Shown: positions 38,282-49,391 of the stretch, in pieces
Layout of the letters: each line of letters begins with the position of its first letter
Position numbering within the stretch: position 1 is the first letter of the stretch
Assembly: GCA_029216955.1 (NCBI GenBank)
Contig: JANAVB010015600.1
Coordinates: forward strand, 23,737,038-23,801,037
Length of the DNA stretch: 64,000 nt
DNA from: Iris pallida
Lineage: Eukaryota > Streptophyta > Magnoliopsida > Asparagales > Iridaceae
Direction of reading: 5' to 3'
Translations under genes and position numbers: made by a program
The notes under the pieces: model-generated
Database searches by the model: none
What the model saw: the letters and a program-made list of their open reading frames with translations, nothing else
What the model was told of the DNA's origin: nothing

Positions 38282-39013
38282 CGCTGTATATATGGAATAA
38301 ATGAATAGTTGGGAGTATCATGAGACAATTTAAATTTATATTGGCGAAATAGCATAAATAATTTGACTTTGTATTTTGTTTCTATCATGCAATCATTCTG
38401 TGTTTCAGCTCTTCAAGCTCAGCACTTTGCACTTTGATCTTTATGACTAAAATTGAAGATTGACGAATTGGTTTTTGGTTTTATTTTTTTTACTCCCCAT
38501 CATAATGTGAAATTGAACCTATTCAGTCATGATGCGTTATGTCTTTATCTATTAACCACTAGAGCCATAAGACTTTAACAGTTTATATTCTGTGTCGGAA
38601 ATAAAAATGGTCACTAGACGTGATGTCGTACATGTCTAAATTATATTTGATTAAGACAGATAAATATGGTTGATAACAGTTTCAGAAAATCAAAGTTGTA
38701 GCAAAAAATAAATAAAAAGTTGATAAACACAAGATATATGAAAAACGATTCTCTTTATTGATAATTTGCAGCGAAACTACAACGTCTCTTTGACTAAAAG
38801 AATTACTCGACTACTAATATTGGATCCTATACTATTACAATGATCGATGTCACAGGGCTTACAACTCATAAAGTTAATATAATCAACAATATTTCATTAT
38901 GCCCTTTAAAAATAAAATATATCATCTACCAGTCGAACAACTTTAAGTTGTTAAACGAGCTCCAAAAGCCTCGGAATGTCCAAGCGACTCTCTATACCTG
39001 TTGAGGAGAGGGA
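38282..39013. other. AT-rich stretch between elements C and D
   Basis: No gene or clear terminal repeats. On the minus strand CAATAAAGAG near 38750 resembles an LTR poly-A region, so part of an unrecognised LTR is possible. The lectin receptor kinase does not resume here. Confidence 0.4.
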
Positions 39014-39527
39014 TGTCACGGACTTAGTATTTTTTTTCTATACTTCGATCCGTGCAGCACACAAGCTTCATACTCGAAGACCCGTGTCAGCCTTTCTCAA
39101 ACGCTTAGCTAGATCACTAAGACGTAAATAAGAATAATGTGGAGCAAAAGAGAGAGATTGGAATATTAAAACTTCACTATACTAGAGAGAGATTACAACT
39201 TTTGGGGGTGTTAAGGAACAAATGAGTCTCCCATTTATTTATATGGTCTCAAAGGGTTTACATAAAACTTCTGGAATCAGCACTTTCCAAAAAATATTCT
39301 AGAGCCTAGATATTTATAAGAAAGCTTCTAGTATATTTAGAAAGATCACGAGTCATCTAGAAAGATTTCGAGTCTTCAAGAGGATTTCATCATCTTCTAG
39401 AAAGATACTGGATCTTCCAGAGGATGCTACCATCTTCTAAAGAATTTTGGAATCTTCCAACATAACCCCGGTCCGTGGAGAGTTATGCAAGTCCGTCTCG
39501 GTGGGGCGCAAAAACTTGGACATGAAA
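39014..39527 (-). repeat. Element D 3' LTR
   Basis: Starts TGTCACGGACTTAGT. Its end is placed by alignment with G's left LTR, just before TTCTCC. A TATA-like TATAAAT on the minus strand lies near 39237. Confidence 0.75.
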
Positions 39528-39589
39528 TTCTCCTCTACCTGTTTCATCGACGCCTTCGTCGATCGGTACACCAAGTCTCGGAACAACAA

Positions 39590-40000
39590 CCCCTCTCATA
39601 GGCATGGTCGATGTGTGCCATCCCTTCTTCATGCATATCATGCGACGCTTTTCAGAGTTGCCCATCTTCTCCTCAAGATCGGAAGTAAACTGGTTTATCG
39701 TACCAACTTTGGCCTTAGTCTGTGCCATCTTTGACACAAGAAGAGACTGGTCGGGCTGTCGGGTCATCGATCCATCTCATATCGTTGGTGCATATAGTTC
39801 TCTATACCTCTACGCATAGGAGACTCATTACAAGTCTGTCGACCCGAACATCCATTATGAATATTAAGTGGCTCCTTGTGTGAGCTATTCCACTTTGTCG
39901 CCTCTGCCTCCTCCCACTCCACAACGTGCTTATCTGCACCAGTGCCTACTTTGGTAGCACGATCCAGTTCCCTTCGTGAAAGTGAGCCATCGTAATGCCC
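39590..40000 (-). other. Unidentified segment inside element D
   Basis: On the minus strand a partly open reading (HVVEWEEAEATKWN...EPLNIHNGC near 39900-39800, then AQTKAKVGTINQFTSDLEEK near 39730-39670) shows no similarity I recognise to RT, RNase H or integrase, although it sits where they belong. It could be foreign sequence picked up by the element, or pol too decayed to see. Confidence 0.4.
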
Positions 40001-40002
40001 TT

Positions 40003-41736
40003 TTATAATACCTTTGGTCTCGTACGGAAGACTTCCTCCTTGAAGTCATCTTTTCTCTTGAGCACCGCTAGGTATGTCATCTCCCTTTTTATACCATTCT
40101 TGAGTTGAATGGCAGAGATAGCTTTCCCCTTTAATGGTTCGTCTCGTACAACTTTTACCATGCACGACTGGCCTTCTCCCATGAAGCTGACGACTCCCAA
40201 ATGTGGCATCGAAATCGCCTTTACTATGATAAGGAAATCCATGCCCAATATCATCTTGAAGTTGTCCAGGGACGAAGCGATAAAATTAGCAACACCCGAC
40301 CAATTTTCTACTGCAATGCGAACCCTCCTGGCTACCATGTGCACGGTACATGCCTCTGCATTGGCCGTCTTCATCTTGCTCGAATCTTCCTCCAAGGCTA
40401 GATCCAAGCGAAGAACCTCCGTGTCTGAGACGAAGTTGTGAATGGCATCCGTGTCAACCAACGTCCGTGTACTCATGCCATTAATTCTTACGTCAACGTA
40501 TATGCGCTCCCTGCTCGGAGTCTTCAACGCTGCGAACTTGGCCTTGATGATGTTGAGTAAGCGCAACGCTATCATGTGTTCTCCCACTTTGTACTCCTCG
40601 TCCTCCACCTTCTCACTTCGGACGATATTCACACATATGCTCCTCTTCGGACAATCTCGAACAAAGTGATTTTTTTACATATGAAGCATGAAATAACTCG
40701 CTCGGGATGGGCCTTCTTGTGCTTCTTTCCTTCGGACGGACCCTTCTTAGGAGAGCTCTTTTGCTCTCTCCCACCATTCTTCTTGGTGGTCTTTGGTTTG
40801 ACTTTGGCATCGTTGTTGTCTCATATATACTCGACGAGCCTCTCGACTACTGCCACAGCGGTGTTTAAGTATTGTACCCTCTATTGTTATAATTCTTGAG
40901 CCATTCACGATTTAAGTTCAATGAGGAAAAATAATAAGCGACCCTCCTCGCCCATGTTAGATATCGTGAGCATCAAGCATGTGCACTCTGCAATATACTC
41001 CTTGATCGCCTCGGTATGCTTGAGTTTCCGTAAGCTTCGTCTCGCTACAAACTCAACATTCTTCGGATAGAACTGAGACTTGATCTCCTTCTTGAGATCC
41101 TTCTAAGTCTCAATCGAGCATAATTCCTTCTCGGCTTCCATGCACCTTCGACGCCACCACAACATATATAATATCGTCGGTAAGATAGAGTGAAGCAATA
41201 TTCACCTTCTCGGCATCATCATTGATGTACAATGCTTTGAAGTATCGCTCCACGTTATGCAAGAAGTTCTCAACTTCTTTGGCATATCACTCCCCACTAA
41301 AGGATTTTGGCTCGGGGATCTTTCGTCTCAGTGTCTTCCTACTCGATGGTCCACCATTCGTAATGGCCTTATCCAAGATGGCAACTTTGATCTTGAGTTC
41401 TCTGTAACTTTCGACCATGGTCTTTCGCTCATCGTAGCATCGGACCTTCCTACACAAGTCCTTAATCTTCGCACGATGTCCCTTGAGCTATTCCTCAAGT
41501 ACGAATCGGATCTCTTGGACTTGCTTCCGAAAGATTGCCATGGACAAAGCGAAGTCACTCTCCAGCCTATCGTAGAACTCCTCTAATCTCGTATTGCTTT
41601 GATCTACGGATCCCGTGCATATCTTCATGTCCCTCAAACCCGTCTCTAGGACTTCAACGCACTCGACAAGATCGGCAAGGTTATCCTTGCTCTTGTCCTT
41701 CCTGGAGGTCCTGGCTTGCCCCTCCTTAGGCGGCAT
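40003..41736 (-). pseudogene. Element D gag and protease (broken)
   Basis: Gag starts at ATG 41736 (MPPKEGQ, then a Lys-rich stretch), with a coiled-coil-like region to about 41490. Weak gag-core sequence follows through 40900, with stops and frame changes. The nucleocapsid knuckle near 40680 reads CFICKK and lacks the proper His and last Cys. The protease block (40632-40003) is a long open frame resembling element G's protease: RIYVDVRINGMSTRTLVDTDA, then MILGMDFL. The active-site triad that should be DTG reads DTD, so the enzyme would be dead. Comparison with G supports every assignment. Confidence 0.75.
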
Positions 41737-41787
41737 GGCCCTCTCTTGGACATTCTCGAATCTCGATATGGCACCAACTGACCTTCG

Positions 41788-41799
41788 CTCCGATACCAC
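41788..41799 (-). other. Element D primer-binding site (initiator Met tRNA)
   Basis: Minus-strand TGGTATCGGAGC, one base from TGGTATCAGAGC, lies just inside the 5' LTR. Confidence 0.75.
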
Positions 41800-41800
41800 T

Positions 41801-42303
41801 TGTCATGGACTTAGTGTTTTTGCCTACATTTTGACCCATATGGCACACAAGCTACCTACTCGAAGACCCGTGCCGGCCTTCCCCCAAATACTTATGTAGA
41901 TCTCTAAGGCGTAAATGAAAACAATATAGAGCTAGCAAAAAAGAGAGATTGGAAGATAAAACTTTACTATAATAGAGAGAGATTATAACTTTTTGGTGTG
42001 GTGAGGAATAAATGAGCCTCCAACTTATTTATAAGACCTCAAAGGGTTTGAAGCTTCTGGAATCGACAAATTTCAAGAATTATTCTAGAACTTAGATATT
42101 TATATGAAAGCTTATAGTATAAAGATCATGTCATCTAGAAAGATCGTGAGTTTTCAAGAGGATTCCACCATCTTCTAAAAAGATCCTGGGTCTTCTAGAG
42201 GCTTCTACTATCTTCTAGAGAATTTTGGAAGATTCCAGTATAACCGCGATCCGTGGAGAGTTATGCAAGTCTGTCTCGGTGGGGCATAAAATCTTTGATG
42301 TGA
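41801..42303 (-). repeat. Element D 5' LTR
   Basis: Starts TGTCATGGACTTAGT next to the primer site. The right end is approximate (ATGTGA), from alignment with the left LTR and element G. A minus-strand TTATAAATAAG near 42023-42033 is the likely TATA region. Confidence 0.7.
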
Positions 42304-43670
42304 CTGGAAGCTCCAAACACATCAAAACGTTTAAGGGACTCCCAACACCTGTGGATGATAGGATCAGCACATTAAAAAAATACATTGGTGAATACAAATT
42401 AAAGCAAATAATTGATTAAATGATATTCCCATATAAATGCACTTAAAGTTTTTCTTACATAGGCTAAATCTTGGTTTTAGTTCGAATGTACACTGTTAGG
42501 AAGTTGGTTTCAGATTCTTTTTTAGCAAATTAAATCAAGATTTTCTTGATTTTTCTTACATAGGTTAAATTTTGGTTTTAGTCTTTCATTTTCTCTATAG
42601 GAACTTTTGTGTTCTTTTTTTTTCAATTCGTATATTATATTATTGTATTAATTTTGTGACGTATTTGTACGGTTAGATTTTCTAATATTTACAAATGATC
42701 TTTTATATGATGGACTAGATTAAATATTGTTTGATTAGGTTAAATTAAAATTTGATTCAATTTTAATAAAAAATATAATTCGACTTAATTATAAACTATA
42801 TTATATCTTAACTTTTTAATTTGATTAGATTACGTAAATTTAAAAACTTTCTATCATATTCATAAACTTTATTAACTCAACCAGTGATATGATGCAACAA
42901 CCTAATTGTATTAAATTGTTTTTATCAGTTTGTTTCAATATGTATTAAAGAAGTTATTTACTTCATGTTTATAATACTATTTCAATTTTACTAGTATATA
43001 TTGTCTAAAGAATGATTTATGTTTTCGTTAAGCTTTAGAACTTAACCAAATTCGTCAATAATTAATAAAATTTAGTAAAATTTTTGGTTGATATCTTCTT
43101 CCAAGAAGATGTCTAAGTTTTTATTTTGAGACTAAGAGGATGTCACGTTGGAAGTCAAATATTTTTTATCTTTATTTACCTGACTCTTCCCATAAACTTT
43201 TCTATCAGCATGTTGCTTTCTAGATTCGCTATTATATCTTTGTCCTTATACTTTTCTAGGATGTCAAGTTTGACTAGCTAATAAATACACTGATTGATAA
43301 TAAAAAAAATACTAACCACGTATACTATGAATACATATCTTATTGAGGTTATAACCATCAAGAAAAAAAATCCAACATTTTATACATTGAAAAGACTGCA
43401 ACAAAATTCGAGAAGACTTTCTTTTTCTAAAGTCAACTGCTTATACTTCTTAAGAAAAAGGTATATGTTATAATAAAATTGTTTAATACCCCAACCGTTT
43501 ATAAAATGTACTCACCGAGTAATTGTTGACCACTGTCCAACGATGAAAATGTTCCTGGTGAAGTAGACGACACTTGTTCATAAAATCATTCCCCTTAAAG
43601 CACGAAACCTATGAGTGGGAGATCTCCAAGAATTGCACAGTCTCCTTAAATTAAACCCTAGAAGAGTATA
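42304..43670. other. AT-rich non-coding stretch
   Basis: No supported gene. A short plus-strand frame (42225-42419) begins in the LTR and has no recognisable family. The stretch is rich in TTAAAT/AATTTT runs. Confidence 0.5.
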
Positions 43671-43784
43671 TGTTAGATTATATTTGTAACTATGTAAATA
43701 TGACCCATAAGCCCAATCATGTAGATCCAATATATATTGTAATCAGCCCCCATCAATGAGAACAAGGCATTATTATTTCCTACA
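43671..43784 (+). repeat. Element E 5' LTR (114 bp)
   Basis: Very short for a copia element with polymerase genes, more like TRIM-sized LTRs. Contains ATATATATTG near 43730, the only TATA-like sequence available for a promoter. Confidence 0.95.
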
Positions 43785-43797
43785 TGGTATCAGAGCC
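43785..43797 (+). other. Element E primer-binding site (initiator Met tRNA)
   Basis: TGGTATCAGAGCC directly after the LTR with no gap, a perfect plant initiator-Met primer site. Confidence 0.95.
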
Positions 43798-43844
43798 TCC
43801 AAAAAAACCCTAGCCGTTATATTCACCATCCCCTACGCGCCCGC

Positions 43845-44290
43845 CGCGCCAATCCGACGACCCGACGACCCGACACGTTGACCCTGCCGATCCCGACGCG
43901 CCAACCTCGTCGATCCCGAGGCGCCGACCCCGCCGATCCCGACGCGCCCGCTGATTCCGAGGCACCGACCCCGCCGATCCCGAGGCGCCGATCCCGCCGA
44001 TCCCGACGCGCCGACAGCGTCGATCCCGACGCGCCGACAGCGCCGATCCCGACGCGCCGACTCTGTGCCGGTTCTTCCCCGTCCGCGCCTGACCGCGCGG
44101 CCCGATCCCGACGCACCGATCCTGAGGCGCCGACCCCGCCGATCCCGACGTGCCGACAGCGCCGATCCCGATGTGCCGACTCCGTGCTGGATCTTCCGCG
44201 TCCGAGCTTAACCGCGCGGCACTCCCCGTCCGTACCAGATCGCCATCCGCGCCTGACCCCCGTCCGTGCCGGATCTTCCCCGTCCAGTGC
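43845..44290. repeat. GC-rich tandem repeat in element E leader
   Basis: Units of about 23 bp such as GATCCCGACGCGCCGAC followed by AGCGTC or CCCGCC. They sit inside a larger repeat of about 115 bp that also contains a GTGCCGG/GTGCTGG-TCTTCC block. CpG-dense, unlike the AT-rich flanks. It keeps long frames open on both strands (for example 43810-44571 minus), which are by-products. Confidence 0.85.
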
Positions 44291-44302
44291 CTGAACGTGG
44301 AC

Positions 44303-44459
44303 GATTCGTCGGATTTGTACAAACTTTTGTACACCCGACATCCGCTCGCCCCTACGCGCCAGATTCGGCACCCCTGATCGCGGCCGATTTGCCGTCGACC
44401 CCGTCCATCAGCGGCCGATTCGTCGGAGTTGTACAAAATTTTGTACACCCGACATCCGC
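44303..44459. repeat. 43-bp direct repeat with palindrome before element E gag
   Basis: GATTCGTCGGATTTGTACAA... at 44303-44345 recurs at 44417-44459 with two mismatches. The second copy contains a perfect 18-bp palindrome TGTACAAAATTTTGTACA (44430-44447), 13 bp before the gag ATG at 44461; the first copy has an imperfect version. Confidence 0.85.
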
Positions 44460-44460
44460 G

Positions 44461-44825
44461 ATGGCAGATGATGCTGCGTCCAGCTACTCCGTCGTGACTG
44501 GTGGTGGCGGTGCACACAACCCAAATTATCCTAATTCGAAGTATCCATATTTTCTGAGTTCTGCTGATCAACCAGAAAATATCATTACTCCTATTTTTTC
44601 CGTGGACCGAACTATGCAGAGTGGTCTCCGTCGATACGTCTCTCCCTGATCTCTAGGCGAAAGATCACTTTTCTGGAAGGTACTGAAATCAAACCTGTTA
44701 ATGAAGCTAGTAAGTTGCTTAATTGGAGATGTGTGCAAGCGCTATTGGTTCAATGGGTTCTTAATACCATTGATCCGTCTCTGAAGAAATCTTTGCCGTA
44801 CTTTGAGGAGGTATATCCATTATGG
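44461..44825 (+). pseudogene. Element E gag N-terminal part (frameshifted, truncated)
   Basis: Copia gag. The ATG at 44461 starts MADDAASSYSVV, then PNSKYPYFLSSADQPE, a usual copia gag opening. A frameshift near 44600 moves the conserved part to another frame, where NYAEWSPSIRLSL, SRRKITFLEGTEI and VLNTIDPSLKKSL follow, typical of the UBN2/retrotransposon gag core. Coding stops at EEVYPLW near 44823 and switches straight into the pre-integrase region. The gag C-terminus, zinc knuckle and protease are missing. I chose 44461 because no better upstream ATG exists in the GC-rich leader. Confidence 0.8.
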
Positions 44826-46152
44826 ACTTTACTTCTTGGGGGAGGTTCCTGCTTCTTTGGCTTCGGTGATCCTGGCATGCAGAGAGAGTGATTCCGAGGT
44901 TTGGCATAGTAGACTGGGGCATCCTTCCGATAAAGTAATGCAGACTTTACCTTTTTTCTCTGGTAGTGGTATATTTTCTCATAAGGCTTGTGATATTTGT
45001 CATCAAGCTAAACAGACTCGTGATGCTTTTTCTGATAGTAGTAGTCGTGCTTTGCGATGCTTTGAACTTATACACTGTGATCTATGGGGACCATATCGTG
45101 TTCCGTCATCTAATGGGGCACGATATTTTTTGACTTTGGTGGATAATTTTTCTAGAGCTGTTTGGGTTATTTTATTGAAGGATAAGTGTGATGTTTATTC
45201 TATGTTTCTTAAATTCATTGCTATGGTGAAGCGCCAGTTTGGGGCTGATATACGACATGTGCGGAGTGACAATGGCACTGAATTTAATTGTTTACAAAAT
45301 TATTTTTCATCTCAAGGTATATTGTTTCAAACATCCTGTGTTGGGACACCTCAACAGAATAGAAGGGTGGAAAGAAAACATCGACATATTTTAAATGTAG
45401 CCAGGGCATTGAGATTTCAGGGTTCTCCTTTCGTAGATTTTTGGGGAGAATGTGTTCTCGGTGCATGTTATTTGATAAATCGAACCCCTTCTAGTATCTT
45501 GCATTTTAAGTCTCCTTATCAAGTTTTATATGGTTCGGCTCCTTCGTATGATCATCTACGTATTTTTAGTTGTCTGTGCTATGCATATGATTTGAAATCC
45601 CGACATGATAAATTTGCTAGCAGGAGCAGAAAATATATCTTTGTTGGGTATCCACTTGATAAAAAGGGATGTAAACTGTATAATTTGGAGACTGGTGAAT
45701 TTTTTGTGTCCCGTGACGTTACTTTTTATGAAAAAGAATTTTCTGGGTGTGGCTCTGCTAGCGAGATGTCTTCTGCGATACGCCATACATCTGTTGCGGT
45801 ACCGAAAGACGATATAGAGGCTTTTGGGATGGTGCCGGCTACGGTTGCTGAGGCCGGAGTGGTTGCTGGTGACTCGGCACCGAGTGACGATGATGCACAG
45901 GTAGATGCAGAAGTATTGACAGGAGAGTCCGCTGGGGGTGATGCGGATACTAATGCTGATACAGGGGATACAGTTTTGCCAGAGGTGCCCGACGAGGTAG
46001 TATTAAGAAGAGGAATGAGAAAGAAATCACAGCCAGTACGATTACAGGATTTTGTGACAAATGCTGTTCGAAGTAAAAGTCCCCCGGGCCCCCTTCACCA
46101 CAGTTCATTTGTTCCCATCGCTTCCTCAGGTACTTCGTATCCTCTAACATAA
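44826..46152 (+). pseudogene. Element E integrase
   Basis: Copia integrase, which inserts the DNA copy. The pre-integrase motif GLYFLGE is followed by the zinc finger WHSRLGHPS...CDICHQAKQ (HHCC, about 44908-45020). Then come the catalytic core with CDLWGPY (first Asp, about 45079), VRSDNGTEF (second Asp, about 45265) and PQQNRRVERKHRH (Glu, about 45350-45390), and the linker up to SSGTSYPLT. The usual QNG-R-VE is QNR-R-VE here, a Gly-to-Arg change beside the catalytic Glu. The 449-codon frame opens at a TTG and is really the continuation of gag-pol. It ends at 46152 by a frame change before RT. Confidence 0.9.
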
Positions 46153-46159
46153 TTTCTAA

Positions 46160-46915
46160 GTTGACATATTTACTGCTGGACACAGAGATTTTCTTGCAGC
46201 TATCACTGCAGGTGTTGAGCCTACTTCATATCTCCAGGCCTCACGAGATTCAGGCTGGCGTGCGGCTATGCAAACTGAAATACAAGCTCTGGAAGATAAT
46301 GAAACATGGAGTCTTGTCGATTTGCCTCCTGGAAAGAAAGTATTGCGAAGTAGATGGGTGTACAAAATAAAGTATAAATTCGACGGCAGTGTTGAGCGCT
46401 TAAAGGCACGGCTAGTTGTGTTCGGTAATCATCAGGTTGAGGGGATCGACTATTCAGAGACATTTGCCCCGGTAGCTAAGATGCTTACAGTTCGGGCGTT
46501 CTTGGCTGTTGCAGCTGTGAAAGGATTTACTTTGCAGCAGATGGATGTGTACAATGCTTTTCTTCATGGAGATCTGACAGAAGAAGTGTATATGAAGTTG
46601 CCGCCAGGTTTTTCGCATAGTGAACCCAACAAAGTGTGTCACCTGCGTAAGTCTCTATCTGGATTGAAACAGGCACCATGTTGTTGGTTTGCTAAGCTTG
46701 CTGCTTCTCTGATATCCTATGGATTTATTCAATCTCATTCCGATTATTCCCTTTTCTCTCTTTTTAAAGGGAAGGTAGAGTTGTATGTTTTGATCTATGT
46801 GGATGATATGATTGTGTCTGGTAATGACACAGGTGCTTTAGCTGCTTTCAAAAAGTACCTTAGTTCTTGCTTTCACATGAAGGACCTTGGTGTGTTGAAG
46901 TATTCATTGGCATAG
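46160..46915 (+). pseudogene. Element E reverse transcriptase
   Basis: Copia RT. After a stop the frame runs through DFLAAITAGVEPTSY, then NETWSLVDLPPGKK, RWVYKIKYKFDGSVERLKAR, YSETFAPVAKMLTVR, MDVYNAFLHGDL, LKQAPCCWFAKL and the catalytic YVDDM (about 46797-46811). It ends at HMKDLGVLKYSLA with a stop at 46913-46915, caused by loss of one base: the next frame continues FIGIEVARS. Catalytic residues are intact. Confidence 0.9.
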
Positions 46916-47670
46916 AGGTGGCTCGGAGTACAGAAGGAATTTCCTTGTGTCAAAGGAAGTATGCTTTGGACATCATTTCAGAATACGGCTTGATGGGGTC
47001 TCGACCTGCTGGCTTTCCCATGGAGCCCAATCACAAGCTGACAGAATCGACTAGTCCAAAGATGGCGGATACAGAGTCTTATCGGAGGCTGGTTGGGAGG
47101 TTGATTTATCTATCGTTTACTCGCCCTGACTTAGCCTATGCTATGCATATCTTGTCTCAATTCTTACAGGAGCCTCGACAAGATCATTGGCATGCTGCTT
47201 TGAGAGTTGTCAGATATCTCAAACATGCACCGGGACAGGGTATTCTTTTGAAAGCTGATTATGATCTTCGTCTTTCTGGTTGGTGTGATTTTGACTGGGT
47301 CAGTTGTCCCTTGACTCGTCGCTCTGTTACAGGCTGGTTGGTGTTTCTGGGGGGGGGGGGTCTCCTATTTTTTGGAAGACCAAGAAGCAATCAACTGTTT
47401 CCCGATCTTCCGCTGAAGCTGAATACCGATCTCTTGCTGTGCTTGTTTGTGAGTTGAAATGGTTGAAGGAGTTATTGGTGTGTTTGGGTGTTCGCCAGGA
47501 GTCTACTATGTCGGTGTATTATGACAGTCAGTCAGCCCTGCACCTGGCTCAAAACCCGGTATTTCATGAGCGCAGTAAGCATATTGAGGTAGATTTGCAT
47601 TTTGTTCGCGATGCTATTCGAGATGGCACCATAATAGCCTCGCATGTTCCTACTTCTTCTCAACTGGCTG
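46900..47670 (+). pseudogene. Element E RT end and RNase H (first part)
   Basis: Continues in another frame with CQRKYALDIISEYGL, MADTESYRRLVGRLIYLSFTR and HWHAALRVVRYLKH, the copia RT/RNase H connection. A run of 11 Gs at 47349-47359 shifts the frame again, after which KTKKQSTVSRSSAEAEYRSL, YYDSQSALHLAQNPVFHERS and HIEVDLHFVRD give RNase H. It is cut at SQLA by element F. The coding end resumes at 55776 (IFTKPLGKHVFDSFLPKLG) and stops at TGA 55859-55861. Confidence 0.9.
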
Positions 47671-49272
47671 TGTAGTGCCCCGTCCCTACATCGTGCCCCG
47701 TACTCTGTCCACGGGGTGCGCGAGAAAGGAACACTGTCGCTATCGATTCGGCCGGGACCGATAGGTCGGGATCGACCGAGTCGATCGAACGGGAACGGTT
47801 GAATTAAGATCCATTTCTCGTTATGGAATGTCTTCTTCGGAACCAAGTCCCATATTCAGCGGGTTGCGCCTCGAGGATTGACTCTGCGGCTGAGTCGGGA
47901 GAGACCTCCCGTTGCTCTGCTTTTCACGCCGCTTGCGTTGGTTTTCTGAATGCGTTTTCGTGAATGTTTTCGATGGTTTTCATGGCTTGCATTTCGAACT
48001 CGCATTTCCTATCGAACTCTTTGAATAATGCAGTGTTCTAATCGGTTGCTTGTGCGATTTCAGGTAATCGCGTAGGCGACGTCTAGCGCGACCAACAAGT
48101 TCGCTCGCCAAGGTAAACTCAAGGTGAGTGGCTGACCCTTCTCTTCTCGACCCCCTTCTTAGGCAAAAATCGATAGTGTTGGTACGAAGAAAAAGATAAA
48201 TGCAAAGGCACGAAAGGCACGAAAGGCACGAACACGGGAAAAAGAATTGAGTTTTCAAAGAGAATGGTAGGCTATGTCTTAATAACTAAAAAGAAGAAAA
48301 ATGGTCTTTGCACGGTCATGGACAACTTGTCGACAAGGTAGAGTTTCCCCGAACGGCAACCCGGGGCCACGGGACCGTTGCGGCCAAGAAAGGAAACAAA
48401 TACAAAAGCTGTGCTGGGCACAACGTTAGGCGAGGACTTGTAGTGGGGCTCGCTACTCGCGCTGAAAGGGCCTCGTCTAATCAAAGCAAAAAGGAGTCCA
48501 CAATGGCTCTGGGAGCCAGTGACCAACACACGAAGTTTAGCACTTAATATGCAAAAGATAACAATTGAAAGGAAAGAACATGGTAAGTTTCATAAGGCGC
48601 GACGCGGTCCGCCGGGGTAAGTTTCAACGTAAAGTTCACTATGCTTGTCACTACTTGTTTGGAAATTCATTAGGATGGTTAGGAACATTCATACTCTAAT
48701 GTCATATAAACTCTTCAACCAAATGAGAGCTTGGAATTTAAATAGCCACGCACCAGTACAAAGTGTAATGTACTGATCCTCGCTCTCCACGCAGGTACCC
48801 CGAACTACGAAGGGCGTGCCAACTGAAGCTCAAGGCGGCGTGCATTCTTTTGAAGCCTCGTCCGTGTGAAGGCTTGTTTTCTGGATTTCCTTTTGAAGAA
48901 GACCCGCACATCAGTCCAAAGAAAAATGGCGACTCGACTTCCCGCCATAGCAGGTGGAAATATGTATTGGTTTTTGCTTGTATAAAAGGGTGTAATGTAT
49001 GGAACGACCTATCTCATCGGCGTTCATTTTGTAAGTCGAAGTCATGTTGTAGCCCGCGCGGCAATGATTGTAAAGGAGTCTATGTAAAGTTCTTATTATC
49101 AATGAAAAAGTCTATTTCTACTTCAAATGTGTTGTTCAAATTTTCTGCGTACTCTAATTTGATGTTGTGTTTCGGATAACCTTATAACTATGCCTTGTGC
49201 GATCGCAACTTAGGTTCGCACGGCATCACGCCCGGGGGACGACTATCGATTCGACGGAATCGGGGCGTGACA
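47671..49272 (+). repeat. Element F 5' LTR (1602 bp)
   Basis: Contains a 9-bp repeat GAAAGGCAC (about 48204-48230, one copy fewer than the 3' LTR), a TATA box at 48981-48988 and the terminal sequence CGCACGGCATCACGCC shared in modified form with element C. Confidence 0.95.
48981..48988 (+). promoter_or_regulatory. TATA box of element F 5' LTR
   Basis: TATAAAAG, a strong plant TATA box, about 290 bp before the LTR end; identical at 55479-55486 in the 3' LTR. Transcription would start near 49015, giving a U3 of about 1.34 kb. Confidence 0.65.
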
Positions 49273-49275
49273 TAA

Positions 49276-49287
49276 TGGTATCAGAGC
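49276..49287 (+). other. Element F primer-binding site (initiator Met tRNA)
   Basis: TGGTATCAGAGC, perfect, 3 bp after the LTR. Confidence 0.95.
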
Positions 49288-49391
49288 ACGGCTTTACATC
49301 CTTTGGCCTCGCGTCTAGAGTTTCAAACCTTTGACCACGCAACGATGAGATAAGTTGTTCCATACAATGAGTCCATAATAATTTGAGACTG

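Larger units (their letters stand above)
39014..42303 (-). mobile_element. Element D: old, internally deleted chromovirus (family of element G)
   Basis: LTRs at 39014-39527 and 41801-about 42303 begin TGTCAYGGACTTAGT like element G and differ from each other heavily (roughly a fifth of positions by eye). An initiator-Met primer site on the minus strand sets the direction. Inside are gag, a broken zinc knuckle and an aspartic protease; RT, RNase H, integrase and chromodomain are missing. About 400 bp of unidentified sequence sits between the protease and the polypurine tract. Length is 3.3 kb against 5.65 kb for G. No clear target duplication was found. Confidence 0.8.

Noticed and set aside
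42225..42419. Possible host exon fragment (TFKGLPTPVDDRIS...)
   Set aside because: It starts inside element D's LTR, has no recognised family and no neighbouring exons.
43810..44571. A 253-codon minus-strand ORF and several plus-strand Pro/Arg-rich ORFs
   Set aside because: Produced by the GC-rich 23-bp repeat of the copia leader; opposite strand to the element and repetitive in composition.
47349..47359. Run of 11 Gs as a programmed frameshift site
   Set aside because: It sits within decayed RNase H coding sequence with other lesions; simple homopolymer slippage or sequence error is more likely.
48308..49179. Identical ORF sets at 48308-49179 and 54806-55677
   Set aside because: They recur because both lie in element F's two LTRs; not genes.
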